Part shown: one piece after another, positions 21,801 to 31,300 of the stretch
How positions within the stretch are numbered: the first letter of the stretch is position 1
Layout of the letters: each line of letters opens with the position of its first letter
DNA from: Rhyzopertha dominica
Lineage: Eukaryota; Arthropoda; Insecta; Coleoptera; Bostrichidae
Assembly: GCA_025024175.1 (NCBI GenBank)
Contig: QCXZ01000064.1
Span: 23,494,286 to 23,558,285 of the forward strand
Direction of reading: 5' to 3'
Length of the DNA stretch: 64,000 bases
Translations under genes and position numbers: made by a program
Notes under the pieces: generated by a model
Databases searched by the model: none
The model's input: the letters and a program-made list of their open reading frames with translations, nothing else
What the model was told of the DNA's origin: nothing

Positions 21801-24785
21801 TAATTACATTAACATATTTTGTAATGTCATTGTAATTAATTACAATTTACCTAATTTAATTGTAATTAATTAAACATTGTGAGGTAATCTTAACATCACT
21901 GAGTATGATACAGACCAGTAGTTGCTTTGAAGGCATTTTGTTACTATGGCACATCAAGCGCACTGTAGTGGTATTGTTATGAAACTGGCTATAATATTAT
22001 GCAAAGTAGTGTTCATGGATAACATGTACAAACAAATATTTTTTCTATGATACCACTTTTATTAAAAGATGAAAAAATGCTACTTGTGGAGATTAATGTT
22101 GTTGTTTATATGCATTTTGTATCTCCAAAGTAGACCAAGTAGTTTTGGAGAAAAAAAAAGAAAAAGCAAAAACTATTTCTTTTTGTTATTTTTAAAGTAG
22201 GGCTTATAACTCCAAAACACCCGCAAGTCAGTTACTATATTACTACTAAATATTAGTTAACTCACACACTCAATAAANTGTAGCCTTTGGGGCTGCTACA
22301 GTAGATTTAGCATGTTATACCATAACCACCGTTCTTGAACCTCCCTTGTAATCGAAATTGATCTAGCTGCCCAAGTTTTTTTATTAGTTTCCTGTTAATT
22401 TAAGTTTAATTACTAATGTTCCTGTTGAGCCCCCTTTTATGATCCATTACAGTAAGTGTAAGTTTTACTAATAAAGAAACGAATAGATTGTAGGCCATGA
22501 AGCCAAACACCACAAATACCCAACAGTAGGAAACACATTTGTTTTATTTATCTTGTCTCACATATGCCAATTATATTATTCTACATAATATAACATTACA
22601 ACGTTCAAAATTTTAATTTATAAGCATTATTACTATTTGAAACTGCTAAAAATAATCATAAAAAATACTTTAATATATATCCTTTAAATCATTAGGTACT
22701 TGATTATTTGTGCTAAACAGATATTAAGTTTACTCAATTCTTTGAAACATCTATTTTATATTATGAGTTCTACAGTCAAGGTGCATATGTATTAGTGAAT
22801 TTAGATGTTTTGTGTAATACTTTTGTTCGTATTCACTTTTCAAGAAAAAACGAAACGTAGCTCCGTTGACTAATTATGTCTTACTGTATTTTCAAAATTT
22901 CAACAAATATTTCCATGTAAACGAGCAACATGTTTTTTTCAAGAAGAGGAGTATATTACTATGGTACTCGTCTATTTACCTGGAAAATTGTTGCATTTTT
23001 GGGAATATATTTAGATATAATTAGTCTATGGAACTGTTTCGACTTTGTGTGAAAAATTAATATAAATAAAAATATTACATAATATGAAATTTGACTAATG
23101 GGTTTGCTTAATATAAGATTCAAATATACTTCCTTTCCTCACTTAACATTTTTCAGTGCACAAAGGGCTTTTTTAGATGTGTTTACTATTGATTGAAAAT
23201 TTATTAGATTAATTCTAGAAATTGTCAAATCTTTAACAAAAAATGTCAGTGTAAATCCACCAATCTACAATTTTCACAAATTAATTAACAAGTATACTAC
23301 TTGAAATAAAACATCAATGACACAGTTAAAGAAAGATTTATTGAAGTACATATATCAAACACTTTACATTTAAGTATACACAAAAAAAAACGGAACCACT
23401 GTAAATAGTGTAGTATAGGCGAACCTTTCATAGACGAGTATGGATCTAGTCACGAATCAAATAACCGTGGACTAACCCGATACTCGCCAACGAAGAGCTC
23501 GTACGTTCAAGTCATTCTGCGCCAAGTGGATGAATGGATCCCTCGATGAAAGTTCTCAAGAAGCTTAATGAGTGTGGATCTAGTCACGAATATAAAAAAA
23601 ACGTGCCACTAGACCCAAACCCATTGAGCTTCAGGAGACAATGCCCTGGCATCACAGTAATTGGCTGTCTAATTAATAAAAACAAGCAAAGAAAAAATAC
23701 ACAATAACAACAAAAACATAGCGCACAGTATTACAGCAACAGTAACTCAAACAGAGGTTAATGAAATTTAACCTTGCAAAATGATTTTGTCTGAAATCAA
23801 GTACAAACAAACTCTGAGGTTGTTTACACTAAAGGCCGAGCGCATTGTTCGGCACGATGCATGTTTTTATCGGACAAATCGCACTACACAACATAACCAG
23901 CACAACGAGGCGGAAGCAACAGGTTGCAGTTACACCGGTGATTTATTTGGAACGAAATTGGCACGGCCTACCATCGAAAAAGCGGTACGAAATCACAACG
24001 CGCAAACCCAAGCATCCAAGCGTCTTCCTGAGATTCTAACAAATGGCTGCCAAAGAATCATTTAGCCTTGAAAAGTTTCTGAGAAAAGTTACAAGTCTCG
24101 GTCGTCTGACGCGAGCTACGCTCATGCAGCCATCTAGTGTCCTTTTCTAGCACGTTGTTGCATATCTGTTTATGTTAACTACGTCACGGATTGCCATCAC
24201 CGATTATTCATGTGTAACGAAGGGGAAGAAAAAATGGTGGCAAGCTTTGTACTAAATTCAAAGCTTATTAATATCACGGAAAAAAGCATTAATTTTTAGT
24301 AAGCACCGCGTAAATTGCAAATGTGCATACCTTGGGTGTAAGTCCACTAGTAAAATATTCCATGCTTTCTCCACTTTGCATGTTATCGACATCCCCAATA
24401 CTAGGCAAAATAAAAGTAAAAAATGTGTCCTTTTACTCATCATAAGTACATACGATTTTACAGATGATTGGAAGCTTGAGTGATCTTTATTCGACTGATG
24501 TTTCATCCACTTCGAAGATTCCTTTCGTACCATGGTTTCCAAATATTCAACTGTTGGTTCCTCTCCATTTAAATTTGAAACTGTGAATGCAGCCCATTCG
24601 TCTGCAAGATATTCTCCGCCAATATTATATTTATTACAAATTTCTAAACCTGCATAAGAAAGATAATTAGAACCTGTAGTAACCTCCACAAAAGAATGCA
24701 AATACCAACATTTGTTTACAACGTCTTCCGTTATAGATGTATAAATGGATCCAAAGCTCTCAACTATTTCTTCTCGTTTAGCCAT
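3890..24785 (-). CDS. POLA2: DNA polymerase alpha subunit B (B subunit of the polymerase alpha-primase complex)
   Basis: The product is the non-catalytic B subunit that tethers primase to polymerase alpha at replication origins in the nucleus. Exons read on the minus strand: 24785-24462 (first; end provisional), 15657-15479, 15062-14771, 14575-14290, 7548-7323, 7132-6932, 4293-4110 and 4030-3890. Every junction from exon 2 to exon 7 keeps frame with GT-AG borders. Family landmarks are the helical N-terminal domain (ICNKYNIGGEYLADEW), a Ser/Thr/Pro-rich linker, the OB-fold (YSIFPGQIVLLKGY), and the inactive calcineurin-like phosphoesterase domain (VVAAGPF, LILMGPFID, LLPSFKDLCHYPVYP, FYPLYPYHEDIPID), ending in VCEIVRI. 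The predicted length is about 590 residues, as is usual for the family. Two one-base insertions appear to break the frame, one near 24705 in exon 1 and one near 4019-4022 in the last exon. The largest intron houses a piggyBac element and another a nested MADF gene. Confidence 0.93.
4690..5485 (+). repeat. About three degenerate tandem units, period near 270 bp
   Basis: The block 'gaacagcaattattca...gagatatctca' followed by 'aaatgactgt.gg.tagtg' recurs at about 4731, 5003 and 5271. The spacing is near 270 bp, and shared sequence lies in between ('ttaattcga', 'gtcgatgttcaattg', 'caccacaaaatt'). A related pair sits at 30,880-31,330. It looks like a dispersed satellite or the internal repeats of a larger transposon. 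No coding potential is recognised. Confidence 0.6.
5711..6197. mobile_element. Short inverted-repeat transposon (MITE) with TA target duplication
   Basis: The element begins GGGCTGGGC and ends GCCCAGCCC, and TA flanks both sides (5709-5710 and 6198-6199). The TIRs extend imperfectly inward (GGGCTGGGCGATA / GTATCGATTC..TTTGCCCAGCCC). At 487 bp it has no coding frame. The interior is filled with a degenerate short motif, 'tcgatacttt' with variants, repeated many times. A TA duplication suggests mobilisation by a Tc1/mariner-type transposase, though this is inferred only from target-site length. Confidence 0.7.
6405..6547. mobile_element. 143-bp MITE with GGGCC.GTTTCTCTTCTC inverted termini
   Basis: The left end reads GGGCCAGTTTCTCTTCTCT and the right end is the reverse complement of GGGCCGGTTTCTCTTCTC, with one or two mismatches. 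TTT lies on both sides. A second copy of the same family, split by another insertion, is at 8495-9519. It lies in a POLA2 intron and is non-coding. Confidence 0.7.
6566..6664. mobile_element. 99-bp MITE with TAA target duplication
   Basis: The left terminus GGGCCGGTTGCACAAAC is matched by a right terminus whose complement is GGACCAGTTGCACCAATC. TAA flanks both ends (6563-6565 and 6665-6667), a three-base duplication of the PIF/Harbinger kind. It sits 18 bp from the preceding MITE. Confidence 0.65.
7202..7273 (-). repeat. Dispersed repeat of about 75 bp, copy B
   Basis: This is the reverse-complement counterpart of 2992-3063. It lies in the POLA2 intron between the exons ending at 7323 and starting at 7132. 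The central block 'gatagatctatttcgctatc' (read on the opposite strand) is identical in the two copies. Confidence 0.55.
8125..8312. repeat. Inverted repeat with arms of about 50 bp
   Basis: The arm at about 8125-8176 ('taaagattatcttcaccaag' and onward to 'cttataaac') is mirrored by about 8259-8312 ('gtttataataaagtggatat' to 'gattaatctttaag'). About 85 nt separate them, so an RNA copy would fold into a long hairpin. Probably a non-autonomous DNA element remnant within a POLA2 intron. Confidence 0.6.
8495..9519. mobile_element. Nested MITEs: second GGGCC-type copy interrupted by an unrelated element of about 880 bp
   Basis: Outer copy: the left part (8495-8536) and the right part (about 9414-9519) together resemble the 143-bp element at 6405-6547, including the end AGAGAAGAGAAACCGGCCC. 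TAT lies at both outer borders. Inner element (about 8537-9413): it begins AAAAACCACTGCAAATTG, carries ACTTCCACATCCAAC, and ends GTTGGATGTGGAAGTA, so ACTTCCACATCCAAC is inverted at the end. A shorter copy of the inner family lies at 37,352-37,855. A short CA run (about 9255-9270) sits inside. Confidence 0.65.
9520..10653. other. POLA2 intron sequence upstream of the nested MADF gene
   Basis: About 1.1 kb of AT-rich sequence. A somewhat less AT-rich piece at 9550-9800 has open frames on both strands but no motif I can assign, and it may be an old coding fragment. No promoter element is convincing immediately before the nested gene at 10654. Confidence 0.3.
10654..13594 (+). CDS. MADF-BESS domain protein (probable DNA-binding regulator), nested in a POLA2 intron
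   Basis: Three exons are predicted: 10654-10786, 10836-11317 and 13130-13594, 1080 nt in all, encoding 359 residues. The 49-nt intron 1 (GTATGC..TTTTTTAG) and the 1812-nt intron 2 (AAG|GTAAAT .. CTGTCTAG|GG) keep frame. The product has two MADF (Myb/SANT-like) domains. The first is about residues 3-88 (LIKLIAENPQLWD.., LREKYIRER, WELLDELKFLEPH). The second is about residues 155-240 (LVYNCQPLWDRENNPGY, LLLWDTIAKNL, KWKGLREKYIRQ, WIFLDSLSFLD). A C-terminal BESS-like helix (EEIFGELVTAILSKKS.., about 320-355) follows. MADF-BESS proteins such as Adf-1 bind DNA as transcription regulators in insects; the specific target here is unknown. The gene runs antisense to POLA2. Intron 2 contains a long-inverted-repeat element. 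A transposon origin (MADF is related to Harbinger Myb-like proteins) cannot be excluded. Confidence 0.82.
11425..12862. mobile_element. Foldback-type element with imperfect inverted repeats of about 380-420 bp
   Basis: The left arm (about 11425-11810) and right arm (about 12470-12862) are imperfect reverse complements. Shared blocks in order from each end are 'attaagttagcacca', 'tgtcat.atttgt.g', 'atttaattgctaattaatt', 'tttgatgtgat.ctaac', 'tttctatatcagaatt.gtt', 'tcattaaaat.ggtcca' and 'cccaatgcactg'. The roughly 650-bp centre has no recognisable coding region. It occupies much of intron 2 of the MADF gene. Exact termini and a target duplication could not be fixed. Confidence 0.65.
15658..18998. 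other. POLA2 largest intron, part upstream (left) of the piggyBac insertion
   Basis: About 3.3 kb of AT-rich intronic sequence. Apart from the inverted repeat at 17,690-17,990 I found no gene, RNA gene or transposon with recognisable coding content. Short open frames on both strands lack family motifs. Confidence 0.5.
17690..17985. repeat. Inverted repeat with arms of about 45 bp around a TGGCTGGTACAGCCA hairpin
   Basis: The arm at about 17742-17788 ('ttctgacagatctgtttcg..ttcttcagaatataa') is the near reverse complement of about 17929-17973 ('ttatactctgaagaactgaa..gatctgtcagaa'). The loop contains a short perfect-stem motif TGGCTGGTACAGCCA. 'GAAGAAC..GAAA' blocks of this type are often found in tails of Penelope-like or related retroelements, but no coding remnant is attached here. 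Confidence 0.5.
19003..19014. repeat. piggyBac left terminal inverted repeat
   Basis: CCCATTATGACC directly follows TTAA. It pairs with the right end (21495-21506) at 11 of 12 positions. Confidence 0.85.
19019..19034. repeat. Subterminal palindrome GTTACAAATATGTAAC (left copy)
   Basis: Part of a longer repeated unit CCTAGCGTTACAAATATGTAACGC that begins within the terminal repeat. Related palindromes occur at 19378-19393 (inverted, in the transposase intron) and at 21359-21374 (seven bases after the stop codon). Candidate transposase binding site. Confidence 0.7.
19199..21352 (+). CDS. piggyBac-type transposase (DDE_Tnp_1_7 family)
   Basis: Exon 1 is 19199-19233 and exon 2 is 19498-21352. 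The 264-nt intron has a strong donor (GA|GTAAGT) and acceptor (TTTCAG|A). The 629-residue product matches the usual piggyBac transposase length. Putative catalytic aspartates sit in the three family contexts: D280 (MDFDESM), D364 (FYLDNLFTS) and D479 (MGGTDLMDQ). The C-terminus has a cysteine-rich zinc-binding domain (CAGEGCSSS.., CKKCDVGICLEC..H). This enzyme class excises and inserts at TTAA without leaving a footprint. The upstream ATG is preferred over internal starts because it gives the full N-terminus through a clean splice. There are no stops or frameshifts, so it may be functional; a domesticated role is not suggested because the TIRs are intact. Confidence 0.92.
19378..19393. repeat. 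Internal palindrome GTTACATATATGTAAC (intronic copy, inverted)
   Basis: A perfect 16-bp palindrome inside the transposase intron, followed by ACTAGGTT. It is therefore the inverted form of the AACCTAGYGTTAC unit found at both other sites. Confidence 0.7.
21359..21374. repeat. Subterminal palindrome GTTACATATATGTAAC (right copy)
   Basis: A perfect 16-bp palindrome preceded by AACCTAGC, starting just after the transposase stop codon. It is in direct orientation relative to the left copy at 19019. Confidence 0.7.
21495..21506. repeat. piggyBac right terminal inverted repeat
   Basis: GGTCATGATGGG directly precedes TTAA at 21507. It is the reverse complement of the left end with one mismatch. 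Confidence 0.85.
21770..21872. repeat. Cluster of TGTAATTAATTACA-type palindromes
   Basis: Three closely spaced copies of TGTAATTAATTA(C/A) occur within about 100 bp. Each contains a TAATTA core of the kind bound by homeodomain proteins. They may equally be simple-sequence decay. Confidence 0.45.
23430..23600. repeat. Direct repeat of 'tggatctagtcacgaat'
   Basis: The 17-base string occurs at about 23441 and again at about 23573, each preceded by 'gagt' and a short spacer. It lies in a GC-richer patch that may be part of an unrecognised short interspersed element. Confidence 0.45.
24462..24785 (-). CDS. POLA2: POLA2 first coding exon(s), N-terminal helical domain
   Basis: The start ATG at 24785 opens MAKREEIVESFGSIYTSI.., which fits the start of POLA2. 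The conserved continuation LEICNKYNIGG..ADEWAAFTVSNLNG follows. Between them lies a 56-nt GT-AG candidate intron (24705-24650) with a pyrimidine-rich 3' end. Removing it leaves the frame one base out, so either an extra G is present at the donor or the 56 nt are retained in frame as about 19 extra residues. The 3' boundary at 24462 (TCT|GTAAAA) is a weak donor. I chose it because it is phase 0, as the exon at 15657 requires. Confidence 0.8.
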
Positions 24786-25330
24786 TGCTTTAATTTTAAT
24801 TCAGAATTCACTCTAAAAATTCACGTGCAAAAACCATTCACTTCACAGCCTGCTAAATACAGATTTGGCGGGAAAACTACTAGTGTGAGTGTCGTGCTGT
24901 CGTGAACCGTGAAGTCATGAAGCAAAAGTAGGAAACTTCACGATGGTAATGAGCTTTTGGCATTTGTTTTCAATGCGTGCCCTCTGTTGCGTGTTATTCG
25001 TAGTAGATTGACACTGGCAGTGGCTAAGATAACAAGACCAATAATCTTAATTGAAATACATAATTTATTTGATTACGGTATTCGGTAAGACATGCAGACA
25101 GTTTATTATTATACATTACGAAAACAAAATATACGTAGCAGACGATTATTATGGTCCAGGGGATGCATTATTAGCAACTGATGTAATATTTTATTCTTAC
25201 GTTCAGTTTTGTTGTGCCTTTAGTTTTTCTATGGTTGTGCCCTGTACCACAGTACCTAACCTAACCATTTTTGAAAATGAAAAACTAAGGGCAGGAGTAG
25301 GATTTTGAGTGCACTATTTAATATAAAAAC
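24786..25330. promoter_or_regulatory. Shared divergent promoter region of POLA2 and TRNT1
   Basis: The POLA2 start codon (24785, minus) and the proposed TRNT1 start codon (25331, plus) lie head to head with 545 bp between them. The GC content rises near 24,850-24,930. No TATA box is convincing for either gene. A shared bidirectional promoter is inferred from geometry only. Confidence 0.5.
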
Positions 25331-28300
25331 ATGAACATAAGAATTTTCGGCCGTGTTATCACTTCTGCTGGGTCGAAGGTGCTACACATACTTCATAAAT
25401 CACAGGTTGGTTAGCGATAATTGTGCGTGTAATCGTTCACAGCAATGTTATTATACATAGTTATATTGATGTAATCAGCTAGCAGCACTTGCACCCTTGG
25501 AAAGAGAGGAACATTTACGTAAAATGGCATTGCCAAAAAGCAGACAAAATCCTGTTATAATGAAACTAGATACGCCAGAGTTCAACTCTGTGTTTACGGA
25601 TGAGCTCATTAAGTTGGTGTCCATATTCAAGGAATACGGATATGAAATACGGGTAGCTGGAGGTGCTGTGAGGTATGTGAGAGGTTTTTATTAATATGAA
25701 TATACACCTGTATAAGGCTAGTCTGTACAACTATTTTTTCGGTTTGTTTTGTACAGCTAATATATTTTGTNTCATTTCTGAAGCTTGCGCCTTTTACAGC
25801 GACTTGATGTTAGGGTAGGGTTACCATTCTGGCAAAAGGAGGACATGTCTTCCTTTTTTTATACACTGTTCTCCATCCATACAGCTTTGCAATTACTTTG
25901 AATACCTTGTCTGGCATATCCAATATTTGAAAAACGGTTGTTATTGTCTAACCAACTTAAGCTCCATCTTGCACTCAAACTTTTCATCAGTCAGTAAGTA
26001 GTTAAAAAACTTTGCCACTTGATGCCAGACACCGAGATATTATAGTGGCGGCGCAGCGGCTTATTACCGATCTGATTTTATCTGAACCAAAAATGGTAGG
26101 TAACTATCTTTGTTTCTATTATTATGTTGCATCAAACCAATAAATAAATGGTGTCCTCTTACATGTCTGAAAATGCTCCTTTTTAAAAAAGCATGTTTTT
26201 TTTATTTGTAATTGATGGTAACCCTATTTTTAGGAATTTCAATCTATAAAAGAAATATAAATAAAAAAATGAATCCTTCGGGCTTTTAAATTCTATAACT
26301 TTAACAGCACTTCATATAAAACAAAGGGTATATGTATTATTTCATCAATGGCATGCATTAAAAATTTTATCGATAAGTCTAATATATTCCTCATAATTAA
26401 ATGATATAAATGCTTTTTGACTCTCTTTAGGTTTAAAAATGTTGGAAGATTATTGTTTTGTTTGTATGATAACAGTTTTACAGACATGTTTACATAATAA
26501 TAGCCACTGAAAATTCATTTAGAATGTTTTGCTTTTTTTTTTAAACATGTATGAGTATTTTGTTTGTCTGAATGACGTATCTCAGTAACCATAACAGATA
26601 TGCAAGATTACAAAACATATTGTGGGCTGATTTTTTTATGTGCAATTTGAAATTGCTATTGTCATTTTTAGTTTTTGAGCCATCAGTTGTTCCTTGATTT
26701 CGGCGCATATCTAAAATATTAAATATCTTCTTCATAAAAATGTAATGTAATGAAACATTCTTAATTCAGTTGCTTCTCTAGAATATGACATTATCAAAAA
26801 TATTGTATTTCTCGATTTTTTTGGATTACAACACAAAGTTGTATTTGTTATTTGTATTAGTTGACGATTCCGAAATGAAGTGCTTTAGTAACTTAAGGTG
26901 CTCTGCAGTACTTCTTAAAGAATTATGTATTTCAAGTACTTTTTAAATAATACTGTAACATACAGAAAACTACAAGCACAGAACAAGGATAACAAGAGTA
27001 ACAATATGCTACAAACATCTTCAAATCGTCTTCTAACATGCTGAATACAAAGTTGCATCTCATTTGAAGAGACCATACCACATTTCTAATTTGCAGTGGT
27101 CTAATTCCTCTAATAGCATTTAAAAAATTGTTCTGTAATTGCTCCATTGTGTCATTTCTTTTTTTAACGCTATTGAAAAAAGTTCATTAGAGTTAAATCA
27201 GGACTTCTCGCTGGCCATTGATTTGGTCCATTGTTAGCGACCTATACCCCTACAGTTGTTAGCTGGCATCCCATCTGACTGAAAATATATTTGTAGTCTT
27301 TTTTTAAAGGATATACTTCTAAAGCTTTAAGCAGGTTATTCTTTAGAATTTTCAATTCTGACATATCTTTGGCCTGCTAAGTTTTCATTAAAGATGTGAT
27401 AGCAAAAATATGTCGTCGTCTTTTGTCACCAACAGAGCCATGTACATTTACGTCAGGCCACCAATGCAAATTATGGCGATTTGGATTCCATCACTGCTAA
27501 TGCACACTTCGTCTGTGCATTTTTTAATCCAAAATTTGCAATTTTCAGCAAATATTCTAAATACAAGATTCAAAACCGAATTCTCCTTTTTCGGTCTCCA
27601 AGAGGTAAACCATGCATATTTCGAAATCTGTACCTTTTGTAAATTTGTTTCAAGGCTTGCTTCAGCATTAAAAATAATTTAGGGTTGGAATAGCGTCACT
27701 CAGGATATTGAATTTTTGTTTGTTTCAATATAAAACTCAACTATATTATATTTTTCCAGATCACTGTAATCCATAGTTGGGATGAGCAAAAGAAGAAAAT
27801 GTTATTTATTACCTATTTTGTTAAAAAAGCAACAAAGTTGTTAGTGGCTAACAGCTAATTACATTTTACAGTAGCCAAGTAAGAGGTAAATAAAAATACC
27901 TGGCTAATGCTAGAAATTCTTAATTTCAACCGCTTGAACCATACAAATAATGATAAATGTAGCCTTAATCAGAAAAATATATACTTGTTTTAAAGAATTC
28001 ATTATCAATAGGCCTACTATGATTTGTATTTAAAAAAAGACTGTATTGTCGTATTCTAGAGAAAAACTGCTTTAATAATGTTTTATTATAATTTTTTTAT
28101 TTTTATGAATAAACAATGTATTGTTGTTTAGAAATGCGCCAAAATTAAGAAAACGCTGATTGCTAAAAAATAAAACACAATAGCCAAGTTCTAATAACGG
28201 TGGTAAACGGTTCATGAAAAAAGAGCCTACAATATTTTTTATTCTTTTGTTTTATTTAGTATGGTTACCAAGACACCACATTCAGACAAGCAAACTGCTT

Positions 28301-31300
28301 CACCCTGTACACCCTGTCGTTGCTTTTTCTCTGTTTTACATAATTTTTTCTATTAAAGTAATAATTAGTTGTTTGTATGCAGTCTATAATTTTGAACTCT
28401 TAAGTTAAAAATATGTCACTTTGTAGTTGTACTGTGCACCAGATACAAGAAATTTCTGAATATTTGTAGAGACCTACTAATGGGCATGAAACCGAAAGAT
28501 CTGGACTTTGCTACGACCGCCACACCTGCTCAAATGAAAGAAATGTTTACAACTGAAAATGTAAGAATGATAAATGCAAAGGGTGAAAAACATGGTACCA
28601 TCACACCAAGAATAAACGATAAGGAAAATTTTGAAGTGACTACTCTTCGTATTGACGTTGTTACTGATGGAAGACATGCTGAGGTTCAGTTTACAACAGA
28701 CTGGCTTTTGGATGCCTTACGCAGGGATCTGACTATTAATTCCATGTTTTTGGGATTGGACGGTTCAGTTTATGATTACTTTTTTGGATATGAAGACTTG
28801 CAGAATCGAAGAATTAGGTTTGTTGGAGATGCTGTTACCAGAATACAGGAAGATTATTTACGAATATTAAGGTACTTTCGGTAAGCAGTATTCAACTCTT
28901 TATTTGGATAATCAGACTTTTAATGAACATCACTGTAGATTTTATGGTCGTATAGCTCTTGAAGCAAATAAGCATGATGATGCAACTTTGAAAGCTATAA
29001 CAGATAATGCAGAGGGTTTGAAAGATATATCAGGAGAGAGAATTTGGATGGAATTAAAAAAGATTTTAGAAGGTAACTATGCTGGTGAACTGATGCTGAT
29101 CATGTTAGATTGTGGAATTGGAAAATATATTGGTGAGTTGTTAACTAAATAACAATTTTCTGAGTTCGTATTGCAATATAGGATATGTTCTTTTTATAAT
29201 TAGAAACTGTTTGTTTTATTTGTATAAAAAGCATGTACAGGCAAGTCAAGTTGCTAAATTGTTGCCCCTTTTGTTTCACATACTTAGCAGGATAAAAAAT
29301 ATTACCATATAAATGTGGGTTCGACCCGACACCTTCAGTGCACAAACCGCCCTTTTACATTGTAGTACTTTTCGAGTCATATTATTTCATATAAGGTCAC
29401 TTCCATAAATAAATCTGGGGAGTTCAATTATATGGAATTTTTTTTCACTATTGCAAATGTATTTCGATAAAAATTTTGACAAAAACAAATTACCAAGTTT
29501 TCATTTGACTTCTTCTTTCTTCTGATAATATATAGACAAGACAAAATCAGTCGTGGAGATCTAAAATATATTGTAGAAAAGAAAAATTCTACTTGTTAAA
29601 AAAATGTAACATAATGACAGTTTGATGGCATAGAAAGATAAATTGTGTTGAAAAAAAGTTCTTTATTAATATATTGATGTACATTGCCAGCCAAAAAAAT
29701 TCAGTACACCACAGAAATCAAGTAACAGTTATATTTTTATTTTTTCATTGTAGTTTCATGCTATTTTAGAAAAGAGGTTATCCATTGTGAACTGGCAGAG
29801 TGACAAATAACTAGTCATACTTTTCGAAACTGACGATCAAAGTTATATAAGTAATTCTTAATCAATCTAGGGAAAAATGGTGTATGGGATTTTTTTGTAT
29901 GCCACAGTACACATAAACACACCTATAATAACATTACTTACTTCATAATCAGATTGTGAACTTGGACTAATTGAACTAGATTAAAAAAAAATAAGTTCAG
30001 TGTTAGGAGACAAAGTTGTATATTTTAAGCATTTTTGCACTTAATGAGTGAAATGCACAACTTATGACTATTGCTTGCTAGTTTCCACGTACCATAACCT
30101 GTTGCCCATTTGTACTCAGTTGATATATTTAACGGCAAGTAAAAATATAATTTTAAGTAAAATATAGGTATAAGAGTGACAATCATTGGAAAAAATGGGC
30201 ATTAAATAAAAATAATGGTGGTTCAATAAAAATCATGGATGTCTAGTTCAGCAGTTGTATGTTTGGTTCACCTATCCTTATCGAGCAGAATATTCTTTAT
30301 AATAAGGATATGAGATAACGAAACTAAACTACTTATGTATTGTATTTCATAATATGACACCGAGAATAAACAAAGCATTTCTCATTAGCAATAAAGCATT
30401 TAATACCAGTACTTGAACGCACAATAAAAATGTAATATGGATGATAAACTAAAAAGAAATTTATTAGAGTAACCAACTAATATCTATACATTCATTATGA
30501 ATACAATAATTAAAAATTTACTAACCAATAAATGAAAATTAGACGGCTAAACATGAATAACAAACAAAATTAATATGTAATTGTTTTTTATCAATGATAG
30601 CCTTGCCTGTTTTGTTTTTGACCAGTAGCAAATGGCTGCTTCTGGAGGTTTTAATTTTATGGATAACTAGATTATATTTTACATATATTTAATAAAAGAC
30701 AGTTGCATAACTCTTTTTGCCATTCTGAATAATTAGTTCGATGTGTAATAGTCTGACAGTATAATCTCTTTCTTTTAAATTTATAAAAATTTTGGACTTT
30801 CATGTATCTGAAATTTTTTTCACACTTTTGAATACTTTAAAGATACACTTATATTATTTTTAACTACTATTAATTCTGTTTCTATAAAAGTTGTTCTATT
30901 ATTGTTTTGAAGGTACCTGATAGATATCGATTAGACCATGAAGTTCTATTTAAAATAACAAATTTGTAGTCGATATCTCGGTCAGTTGATGTTTCAATTT
31001 TTTGGAAACACCACAAAATTCTCAAAAATTCATGAAACTTACCCATTTAAACCAATAGTCTACGACGTCAAATAAAAAAGTTAGCTATTGTAGACACTTT
31101 CATGAACAGCAGTTACTTAACATGAGATATTTAAAAAACAAGTGACTGTAGGATAGTGGTACTTTAGTACTTTTTTGTTTAATTCGATATTTAAAATAAC
31201 AAATTTGTAGTCGATATGTCGGTTAGTTGATGTTCAATCGCTTTTTGTAACCACCACAAAATTTATGAAACTTCACCGTTTAAACCAATAGTCTATGACA

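Larger units (their letters stand above)
21507..24461. other. POLA2 largest intron, part between piggyBac and the first coding exon
   Basis: Mostly AT-rich. Recognisable structure is limited to a TAATTA-rich block (21,770-21,870), a run of a direct 18-bp repeat near 23.4-23.6 kb, and a less AT-rich block at 23.78-24.07 kb with overlapping open frames of unknown nature. N at 22278. No RNA gene recognised. Confidence 0.45.

Noticed and set aside
29310..29340. tRNA-like 'gtgggttcgacccgacac'
   Set aside because: Only a T-arm-like word; no acceptor stem, D arm or anticodon arm fits around it.
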